Below are positions 7,454-13,885 of a DNA stretch of 13,885 bases, one piece after another (the stretch's first letter is position 1; the number at the start of each line of letters is the position of its first letter). The notes under the pieces were generated by a model, which saw only the letters and a program-made list of their open reading frames with translations, made no database searches and had not been told where the DNA came from. The position numbers and the translations under genes are program-made. The stretch lies in NCBI GenBank assembly GCA_036653755.1, contig JAVVTJ010000031.1, forward strand, positions 1 through 13,885, in the 5' to 3' direction. This DNA is from RGIG5057 sp036653755. Its GTDB lineage: Bacteria; Bacillota; Clostridia; TANB77; CAG-465.

Positions 7454-9388
7454 TTACTTTTTTAATATTTTTCTTAGCTTATACTTAATATTGATTGTTT
7501 TTTTTATTATTTTATCCATAAAAAACAAATTATTATATTCTAAAAAAGCTTCTTTCCATCCTTCTTCTCTTAATTTATTTCTAACTTTTATAGGATTTAT
7601 TTTATCAACTTTACGTAATTTAGATGATTTTTCCATATAACTACCTGTACCAAAAGTATCATTATGAACTAATCTATAATATACATTTAAAAGTTCAATA
7701 TTAGGTTTAGTTTTTACTTTTTTTATTTCATTTAATGTATATTCATAGAATTCTGACATTTCATAAGGATGAATAAATAGATATTCATTTATTTTTTTAG
7801 ATCCTTCTAACATTCCTTTTTGAATATATGAAGTATATTCAGTTACTATTTTAACTTCATTTTCTTTACTTTTTCTAATTGCTTTTCCATTATTATATTC
7901 TACTACACTACCTGTATCTGGATTAAACAACATCTCAAATAGAGTAATTAAACTAGAAAACACATCATCTCTAAAATTATTATCTTTAACAAAAGAAAAT
8001 TTATTAGAATTTTTAGGTTGAACATTATAAAAATCAAATAAAGTATAATAGTATCCATCTATTTGTTTATTTTTAAATATATGCGCTAAATTATCTTGGA
8101 TTGTTCCTCTCCAACCAATATCAACAACAAATAAAGGATTATTATCATTATATATTTTTTTACTTTCAAAAAAGTTAATTAAACTATTTTTCTTTAATTT
8201 AATTTCTTCATTCATCTTTGACGCAAATTCTTCATCTTGAAATAATAATTGAAATTTCATATTAAACCAAGGTTCATATTCAAATTTTTCTGGGTCTATA
8301 TCATATTTATCTATATATTTTTGATATTTTTTCATATCAATATTTAATGACTTAAATAAAGCTTTCAAACTTTGACCTCTATATTGTGACCAAAGCCTTA
8401 GTAATTCACCAATTGAAAAATCTTTTAAAGATGCAGCAAATGTAGCCATTCTACTAACTTCTAATATTTCACATTCTGGTATATCAAAACCAAAAGTTGA
8501 ATTATTTTTTATATATTGATGAAGTTTTATAAATGTTTCGCCTTCTCTTGTTAAATAATGAACTTTATCTATTTTATTTATTATAGCATGATTTATAATA
8601 TCCTGTATAAAAAAATATAAAAATGGTGCCATTTCTATTCCTAAATTATATAATTTATCTGACTGTTTTGTTATATCTTTAATTTTTAGTTCATCTAAAT
8701 TAAAATTAAATTTACGATTTCTAGAACATGAAAATTCAAATACATCATTTCTTTCAATTTGAATAGTTTGTATTCCTAATTTTTTAGCCATTTCAATATC
8801 AGAAAAAACATTATCTCCTACATGTATATGTTCTTCTGGTTTTATACCAAGTTCTTTTTCAACTTTTGTATATAACCTGCCACTTCTTTTATTTAAAAGT
8901 TCATCTGCTGAGCTATATATCTTTTCAAAATTAATATTTACATGAACAAAATCTAATAATTCTTTAAGTGACTGTGCAGACATATAAAAGTCAGATATGA
9001 TACATTTTCTTAAATCTTTATATTTTTCAAAAATAGGTAAAATATCTGGATTTATATATATCATATCTTTTTCATGATTAATTTCTACTTTTAATAATTC
9101 TTGAGATATACTATCAATTTTATCTTTAAATATATTATTTTGAAGTCTATCAAATACATCTAATATTCTACATTCTCTATCAAAACCTAGTTTTTCATTT
9201 TCTTCTGCTATTTCAGATTCTATATTATTCCTTAAAGTTAAAATTTTATATATATCTTTATATTCTTCTTTTATTGCATTATTATATTTTAAAAACATAT
9301 ATCTTATAGTAAATAACTTTATCTCTTCAGGATGACATTTACGTTTTATTATTGTATCCCATAAATCAAAACTAATCATTTTTAACAT
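7454..9388 (-). CDS. HAD-superfamily protein of COG5610 type with large C-terminal domain
   Basis: This 644-residue protein has an N-terminal HAD domain (about 1-215) and a large C-terminal region (about 240-620) seen in proteins coded within surface-polysaccharide loci (COG5610-like). HAD motif I is SFDLWDT (D8 as nucleophile; the usual second Asp at +2 is Trp10, with Asp11 next to it). Motif II is probably ISDFYMS (131-137) and motif IV is HVGDNVFSD (189-197). The C-terminal region contains HYLTREGETF (277-286) and VVDIGWRGTIQDNL (421-434), the two hallmarks I associate with this family. The last 20 residues are strongly basic (MDKIIKKTINIKYKLRK). Its role in glycan assembly is unknown to me; a phosphatase or phosphotransfer step is possible. 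Start ATG 9388 follows GGGGG by eight bases; an ATG at 9390-9392 in another frame stops after six codons. The gaps to its neighbours are 14 and 15 bp. Confidence 0.75.
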   Translation of the reverse strand: MLKMISFDLWDTIIKRKCHPEEIKLFTIRYMFLKYNNAIKEEYKDIYKILTLRNNIESEIAEENEKLGFDRECRILDVFDRLQNNIFKDKIDSISQELLKVEINHEKDMIYINPDILPIFEKYKDLRKCIISDFYMSAQSLKELLDFVHVNINFEKIYSSADELLNKRSGRLYTKVEKELGIKPEEHIHVGDNVFSDIEMAKKLGIQTIQIERNDVFEFSCSRNRKFNFNLDELKIKDITKQSDKLYNLGIEMAPFLYFFIQDIINHAIINKIDKVHYLTREGETFIKLHQYIKNNSTFGFDIPECEILEVSRMATFAASLKDFSIGELLRLWSQYRGQSLKALFKSLNIDMKKYQKYIDKYDIDPEKFEYEPWFNMKFQLLFQDEEFASKMNEEIKLKKNSLINFFESKKIYNDNNPLFVVDIGWRGTIQDNLAHIFKNKQIDGYYYTLFDFYNVQPKNSNKFSFVKDNNFRDDVFSSLITLFEMLFNPDTGSVVEYNNGKAIRKSKENEVKIVTEYTSYIQKGMLEGSKKINEYLFIHPYEMSEFYEYTLNEIKKVKTKPNIELLNVYYRLVHNDTFGTGSYMEKSSKLRKVDKINPIKVRNKLREEGWKEAFLEYNNLFFMDKIIKKTINIKYKLRKILKK

Positions 9389-9403
9389 TCATTTTCCCCC
9401 ATC

Positions 9404-10426
9404 TTATTTTAAATTTAACTCTTTATTTCTTTTATTTATCCATTCTTCTATCCCTGGATTCCAAACTTTAAATTTATTTTTCTTTTCAAAATACATAGCA
9501 GATTCTTTAAGTCGTACATTTGAAAATCTTTTTTTTTCATATTCTATATCACTATTATCTTTTGGAACTCCATGATTATGAACCAAAGCTAGTATACCAC
9601 AATTTCCTATTTTATATCCTTGCCTAAATACTCTTATTGAAAAATCAGAATCTTCAAACCCAATAAACATATTATCATCAAATCCACCACATTTTAAAAA
9701 AGTTTCTTTTTTAACAACAGATGTACCACCATATATAAAAGTAGATAAACTTGGGTTAAATTCCGTATTTTTTTTACATTTACATTGAGAAAATACTGAG
9801 CCTGAATTAACAAATATATTATTTTCATCTCTATAATCTATATATAAATTACCACCATTTGTAAATATTTCTTTTTCTGTTTCATCCATAAGTGGCATAT
9901 TTATAAAATGACAACCTAATGTAGAAATATCTTTTTGTAATTTAATTAATGGATTTGTTGTAAAATATATATCATTATCAATTAACATTACCCATTCAGT
10001 TTTAACAAATTCCATAGCTTTTTGCCTACCACCAGCAATGCCATAATTTTCTTTAAATTCTACAATTTCACATTTAAATGGAACTTCTTTTATTTTATTT
10101 TTTAATATATCTAACTGCTCTTTATTTGAATTATTATCTGCAAATAATACAGTACCTTTAAAATTAGGAATATAAGTATTTATGCTATTTAATAAAGCTA
10201 TTGTACTATCTACTCTATTACATGAAAGTATCATTATAGTTAAATTAACTCCATCTATACCAATATTATCATTTTCATTTATACATGATATATATGGACT
10301 TGTTGCATATATATATTTATCAACACCTAAATTAATATCAGTTATATTATCAGATTTATTCTTCTCATTTAAAAGTCTATTTAATCTATTTTTAACTCTT
10401 CTGAAAACTGAATTAGTATTATTCAT
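9404..10426 (-). CDS. GT2-family glycosyltransferase
   Basis: This 340-residue protein is a GT-A fold, GT2-type transferase. The catalytic domain begins at about residue 62 with LTIMILSCNRVDSTIALLNSI, followed by VLFADNNS (93-100), the ENYGIAGGRQKAMEF loop (126-140) and the metal-binding DND (150-152). The acceptor side has GGFDDNMFIGFEDSDFSIR (247-265), where E258/D259 are the usual catalytic base region, and LVHNHG (281-286). The first 60 residues are an unusual extension with a basic amphipathic start (FRRVKNRLNRLL). It should add one sugar residue to the lipid-linked glycan; the donor is unknown. It starts 9 bp after the preceding stop, with AGGAG overlapping that gene's TAG codon, which suggests translational coupling. 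Confidence 0.88.
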   Translation of the reverse strand: MNNTNSVFRRVKNRLNRLLNEKNKSDNITDINLGVDKYIYATSPYISCINENDNIGIDGVNLTIMILSCNRVDSTIALLNSINTYIPNFKGTVLFADNNSNKEQLDILKNKIKEVPFKCEIVEFKENYGIAGGRQKAMEFVKTEWVMLIDNDIYFTTNPLIKLQKDISTLGCHFINMPLMDETEKEIFTNGGNLYIDYRDENNIFVNSGSVFSQCKCKKNTEFNPSLSTFIYGGTSVVKKETFLKCGGFDDNMFIGFEDSDFSIRVFRQGYKIGNCGILALVHNHGVPKDNSDIEYEKKRFSNVRLKESAMYFEKKNKFKVWNPGIEEWINKRNKELNLK

Positions 10427-10435
10427 AACATACTC

Positions 10436-12241
10436 CTACTCTTTTGAATTATTTAAAAACTTTTCTTTACATATATTAGCTTTTATAACATAATCAATTT
10501 TCCATTTTTTATATAATTCTAAAACCTTTTCTTTATTTTTTAAACAATATTCTATCTTTTCTTTAATAGCAATAATATCATCTACTCTATTTACAACTAA
10601 ATATTCTTCAAGCTCTGTACCACACCAATAATCATTTGTGTTACTTGTTATACATGGAATACCTAATTCAAAACTTTCAAGTGGAATAAGTGGTGCACAC
10701 TCAGTAAAGGTTACATAAACATTTATATCGTTATTTAAAAGCCTATTATATACTCCATCTATATTATCAATTTTACTATTACCAAATACATTTATTTTTA
10801 ACATTTTAGAAAAATCTCTAACTTTATTAGTTAAAGGAATTATATCTATTTTAGAATTTTCAATTAAACTTGCTGCACTAAGCTGATTATACATATTTTT
10901 TTCCCATCTATCTCTTGATAGATATATACCAATTTTTACTTTTTCTGTATCTTTTATATTATTTTTTATTAATTTACTTTTATTTATATTAACAATATTA
11001 TACAAAGTACAAACATTATATCCTTTTAATTTAAATAAATCTGTCATACATTGTTTTAAAAAACCAATCTCTGAAACAATTTTTTCATCACATAAATATA
11101 TAAGTTCACAAAAACGTAAAAAATCATTATCATGAATTAAAAGTGCATTACCACCATGCCAAATAACTTTTATAACAATACTACTGTCAGATTCTTTTAT
11201 TTTCTTTGCAATTTGCCACCATCTAAGTGCAAAACCACTAAATATAACCATTTTAGGGTTAGCTTTTAGTATTTCTTTAGCAATATTTATAGCTTCTTTT
11301 TCTTTATATACCTCACGAATTAAAACTACATCTTCAAATAATTCTTTAGTAGAATTACAAACACCAATCCAATCAGGATTAGTAATTACAATTAAATCTT
11401 TGTTTTTTCTTGCATATATATTTTCATTTATAAGTTTAATTCTTTTATTAGAATTAAATTGTATACTTAAACATTTTTTAAAAAGATACAAACCTCTATT
11501 TAAAAATTTACTGATTTTTAAATAATTTTTTTTAACACTTTTACCTATACCATATAATCTTTGAGTAGTTTTTTTACCGATATTTCTATATAAAAATAAA
11601 GTGATTTTCTCTTTTTTAGGTATCCAAGTTGCATCATAATAATGTAGCATACAAGTTTTTTTAGAATAATATTCTTGACTTCTATCATAACTTAAAGGAT
11701 AAAAATAATCCACTGGATATACATAACAATCATTGTTATATATTTCAATATTGTTATTAACAACATGCTTGTATTTTTCTAATACCTTAGTTACAACTTT
11801 AGGTATTGCATGAGAAAATAAATCCTCAGTATTAAAATATGTTATAGAATTATAATAATCTAACATTTCACCTATATATTTATTTTTTTCATTTTTAACT
11901 CCAATAACACCAGCAGCAATATATGAACTATATTCACGTCCTATAAAAAATTCATTATCTAGTAAAAAATCAATATTAGATAATACTTCCATATCAGTAT
12001 CAAAATATATTCCGCCTGTTTCATATAACATACATAATCTAGCATAATCACTAACAAATGCCCATTTGCCAGCATTATATGCTTGTTTTACAAATTCACA
12101 CTTATTAACATCAAAATTACTTTCATTACATACTCTAATTTCAAAATCAGGCAAATATTTTTTCCAACTTTTTATACATTTTTTAGCAAGTTTTGGAAGT
12201 GGTTTTGGACCAAACCAGCAATAATAAATTATTTTATTCAT
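10436..12241 (-). CDS. Bifunctional glycosyltransferase: GT32-like domain fused to GT-B-like paralog 1
   Basis: This 601-residue protein joins two transferase modules. Residues 1-210 are of the capsular polysaccharide/GT32 (TcdA/B-related) type: IIYYCWFGPKPLP at the start, GKWAFVSDYARLCMLYETGG, the metal-binding DTD (81-83), and the C-terminal HYYDATW (200-206). Residues about 210-270 form a basic linker. Residues about 280-600 are a GT-B-like module with NPDWIGVCNSTK (288-299), KVIWHGGN (358-365), KIGIYLSRDRWEKN, YVTFTECAPLIPLESFE (509-525; E514 and E522 fit E-x7-E) and GIPCITSN (527-534). The same module recurs as the separate genes at 5265-6437 and 6447-7439. The fusion suggests two successive sugar additions by one polypeptide. 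Start ATG has GAGGAG a few bases upstream; 22 bp after the ATPase gene. Both activities are inferred from motifs. Confidence 0.82.
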   Translation of the reverse strand: MNKIIYYCWFGPKPLPKLAKKCIKSWKKYLPDFEIRVCNESNFDVNKCEFVKQAYNAGKWAFVSDYARLCMLYETGGIYFDTDMEVLSNIDFLLDNEFFIGREYSSYIAAGVIGVKNEKNKYIGEMLDYYNSITYFNTEDLFSHAIPKVVTKVLEKYKHVVNNNIEIYNNDCYVYPVDYFYPLSYDRSQEYYSKKTCMLHYYDATWIPKKEKITLFLYRNIGKKTTQRLYGIGKSVKKNYLKISKFLNRGLYLFKKCLSIQFNSNKRIKLINENIYARKNKDLIVITNPDWIGVCNSTKELFEDVVLIREVYKEKEAINIAKEILKANPKMVIFSGFALRWWQIAKKIKESDSSIVIKVIWHGGNALLIHDNDFLRFCELIYLCDEKIVSEIGFLKQCMTDLFKLKGYNVCTLYNIVNINKSKLIKNNIKDTEKVKIGIYLSRDRWEKNMYNQLSAASLIENSKIDIIPLTNKVRDFSKMLKINVFGNSKIDNIDGVYNRLLNNDINVYVTFTECAPLIPLESFELGIPCITSNTNDYWCGTELEEYLVVNRVDDIIAIKEKIEYCLKNKEKVLELYKKWKIDYVIKANICKEKFLNNSKE

Positions 12242-12263
12242 ACATTTCTCCTCGTATATATTA

Positions 12264-13020
12264 TTATCCTTGTAATTTTAAATATTCATTAGATACAGTT
12301 TCAGTATCACCATCTAAACGTACTTCACCATTATATAACCAAATAGCACGTGAGCAAAATTCTTTAACAGTTCCCATACTATGAGATACAAATACCATTG
12401 TAACATTTTTTTCTTTAAGTTCTTTCATTTTAGCTAAACACTTTGCTTGAAAATGTGAATCTCCAACTGCAAGTATTTCATCTATAAGAAGTATTTCTGC
12501 TTCAACATTTATAGCAATTGAAAAAGCAAGTCTCATATACATACCAGAAGAATAAGTTCTAACAGGAGAATCTATATAATCACCAAGTTCTGAAAAATCA
12601 ATTATTTTACCAATAACTTTATCAACATCTGCTTTACCTAAACCATATATAGAAGCATTGAAATATATATTTTCTCTACCAGTAAAATCTGTATTAAAAC
12701 CTGCACCTAATTCTAATAAACTAGATACTTTTTCACGTATTTCAATTGTTCCTTTTTCTGGATATATTATTTTAGTCATAAGTTTAAGTAAAGTAGATTT
12801 TCCGTGAACCATTAACACCAATAAGTGCTACTGTTTCTCCTCTTTTTATTTCACAATTAATATTTTTTAAAACAACATTTTTTCTTTTTTTATTTCTCTT
12901 TAAATTAGCAAGTCTTTCTTTTAAAAAATATGCTTTATCTTCATATACTGTAAATTCTTTTGTTACATCTTTTACTGATATAACTACATCTTCTGAATTT
13001 TTTTCTTTTTTCTTACTCAT
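12264..13020 (-). pseudogene. Polysaccharide ABC exporter ATPase (TagH/Wzt type), 1-bp frameshift in Walker A
   Basis: Two overlapping pieces, 13020-12784 (78 codons, then stop) and the downstream frame ending at 12264, together make one 251-residue ATPase. The first piece reads ALIGVNGS and then RKIYFT-stop; removing one base (plus-strand g at 12804, a C on the coding strand) restores GVNGSGKSTLLKL, a perfect Walker A (G68-T76). The rest is intact: signature YSSGM (about 156-160), Walker B ILLIDE (about 176-181), H-loop VSHS (His about 213). The long N-terminal stretch before Walker A is typical of teichoic acid and O-antigen exporters. There is no C-terminal glycan-binding domain, as in TagH/KpsT-type members. 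It begins 3 bp after the permease stop, with GAGGAGG overlapping the permease end. As written, no functional ATPase is made; a sequencing error is a real alternative because all neighbouring genes are intact. Confidence 0.85.
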
Positions 13021-13023
13021 AAT

Positions 13024-13809
13024 TTAAACCTCCTCAGCAAATCTTCTTTGAGCTTTTTGGAAAACTAAATATCCAATTACTAATGTTATACATGATATTC
13101 CAAACATTATAGCAAGCCATTTTAAATCAGGACACTGTTTACTATATAATATACTTTGATATCCTTCCATTATTTTAACCATAGGATTTAAATTATATAA
13201 CGCTCTCCATTTTTCAGGTACCATACTTGCGCTATATAACACAGGTGTTGCATAAAACCAAACCATCATTACTGGATTCATAATATATTGAACATCTCGT
13301 ATATATACATTAATTGCACTTAATACTAATATAATTCCAAAAGAAAATATACACTGAATAAGTACAATAACAGGAATTAATAACACCCAAAAAGATAAAC
13401 CAATAGGGCTAAAAAATAACAATGCTATGAATATTATAATTAAACTAAAAAAGTAATTTATAGCGTTACTTATAACTGTTGCAAGTGGTAATATTTCTCT
13501 TGGAAAATACACTTTTTTAAGTATTCCCGCATTACCAGTTACGCAAACAGTTCCCATTGCAATTGTATTTGCAAATAAATTCCAAGGCATTAAACAAATA
13601 AATAAATAAATAGGATAGTTTTCTATACCTGATCTAAATATAAATTGAAATACTACTGAATAAACAGCAAGTAACAATAGTGGATTTAATAATGTCCATA
13701 AAAATCCTAAAAAAGAACCTTTATATTTACCTCTAATATCTTGTTTTACCAAAGTATATAACATATGTCTATACTTATAAATTTCTTTAAATTTATCAAT
13801 AAGTTTCAT
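13024..13809 (-). CDS. ABC-2 type polysaccharide export permease (TagG/Wzm type)
   Basis: This 261-residue integral membrane protein should form the channel half of an exporter that moves a lipid-linked polysaccharide across the cytoplasmic membrane. The cytoplasmic N-terminus carries LVKQDIRGKYKGSFLGFLW (20-38), characteristic of the family and followed by six membrane segments at roughly 36-56, 66-86, 107-133, 138-168, 176-194 and 231-250. Conserved NVYIRDVQYI (167-176) and YNLNPM (205-210) are present. Length is normal. It is the first gene of the operon and pairs with the ATPase gene 3 bp downstream. Start ATG has GGAGG upstream. Use of an ABC exporter means the glycan is finished in the cytoplasm rather than polymerised outside by Wzy. 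Confidence 0.93.
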   Translation of the reverse strand: MKLIDKFKEIYKYRHMLYTLVKQDIRGKYKGSFLGFLWTLLNPLLLLAVYSVVFQFIFRSGIENYPIYLFICLMPWNLFANTIAMGTVCVTGNAGILKKVYFPREILPLATVISNAINYFFSLIIIFIALLFFSPIGLSFWVLLIPVIVLIQCIFSFGIILVLSAINVYIRDVQYIMNPVMMVWFYATPVLYSASMVPEKWRALYNLNPMVKIMEGYQSILYSKQCPDLKWLAIMFGISCITLVIGYLVFQKAQRRFAEEV

Positions 13810-13830
13810 TTTATTCCTCCATTTTTTTAA

Positions 13831-13884
13831 AGGTAGTGTAAAAGTTTTGTACTTTTATAGTAAACTAAAATTCCACACTACCTA
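13831..13884. repeat. IS-like terminal element, right edge of window
   Basis: The 9-bp arms aggtagtgt (13831-13839) and acactacct (13876-13884) are perfect inverted repeats 36 bases apart. The 12 bases ggtagtgtaaaa at 13832-13843 are the reverse complement of 39-50 at the other edge. The element ends 22 bp upstream of the permease start. The two matching edges suggest ends of two copies of one mobile element, cut by the window limits. No transposase is visible. Confidence 0.45.
13835..13864 (-). promoter_or_regulatory. Possible operon promoter inside the right-edge repeat
   Basis: On the minus strand TTTACT (13864-13859) and TACACT (13840-13835) are 18 bases apart, each matching four of six consensus positions. 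If real, the promoter lies within the IS-like element and points into the polysaccharide operon, starting about 20-30 bp before the permease ATG. The evidence is weak in such A+T-rich DNA. Confidence 0.3.
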
Positions 13885-13885
13885 C

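Noticed and set aside
12784..12821. Programmed +1 frameshift at TCA-CGG in the ATPase
   Set aside because: CGG is probably rare in this genome, which could favour a pause, but re-pairing of the UCA-reading tRNA on CAC would be poor, there is no stimulatory site, and the shift falls inside the universally conserved Walker A. A plain insertion or sequence error is simpler.
12264..12821. The downstream piece as a separate ATPase with its own start
   Set aside because: Its apparent start (TTG, MVLMVH) is just the shifted reading of GVNGS and has no ribosome binding site; without Walker A it would not bind ATP normally.
1..13885. tRNA or rRNA genes, prophage or defence system
   Set aside because: No tRNA- or rRNA-like conserved segments and no phage, nuclease, restriction or toxin motifs are visible on either strand; the gene content is fully explained by glycan synthesis, export, an ABC-F protein and a wall hydrolase.

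Overview
The window is very A+T-rich (roughly a quarter G+C by eye), uses the standard bacterial code (Trp is always TGG) and has strong GGAGG-type ribosome binding sites. A secreted cell-wall hydrolase ends in a type I dockerin. Together these point to a low-GC Firmicute of the Clostridia kind, probably a gut or anaerobic lineage; no gene here fixes the species. All ten genes lie on the minus strand, so the biological reading order is from high to low coordinates.

Layout in reading order. (1) Bases 13831-13885 hold an inverted-repeat element that looks like the end of an insertion sequence, with a possible outward promoter. (2) Bases 13809-4127 form one tight operon with gaps of 3-22 bp: an ABC-2 permease, its ATPase (broken by a 1-bp frameshift inside Walker A), a GT32/GT-B fusion glycosyltransferase, a GT2 glycosyltransferase, a HAD/COG5610-type protein, two further proteins paralogous to the GT-B half of the fusion, and a GT4 glycosyltransferase. 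A hairpin terminator follows at about 4071-4107. (3) An ABC-F ATPase (4060-2510) has its ribosome binding site directly against that terminator. (4) A secreted glucosaminidase with SH3-like, Big2 and dockerin domains (2357-57) has its own near-consensus promoter. (5) Bases 1-50 hold a second IS-like end sharing a 12-bp terminal sequence with the one at the other edge.

Functional reading. The operon looks like a cell-wall or capsular polysaccharide locus that uses ABC-transporter-dependent export: cytoplasmic glycosyltransferases build a lipid-linked glycan and a TagGH/Wzm-Wzt-type transporter moves it across the membrane. No initiating transferase, Wzx/Wzy pair, sugar-nucleotide synthesis gene or wall ligase is present, so those steps must be encoded elsewhere. 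Several of the transferases carry strongly basic, amphipathic segments that could hold them on the membrane.

The most unusual features are a family of three paralogous GT-B-like modules in one operon, one of which has lost three motifs kept by the other two; the frameshift in the exporter ATPase; a 49-bp duplication within the dockerin; a possible attenuator in front of the ABC-F gene; and the matching IS-like ends at both edges. I do not see a wholly new defence or mobile system here. The three-paralog glycosyltransferase set is the best candidate for undescribed biology.
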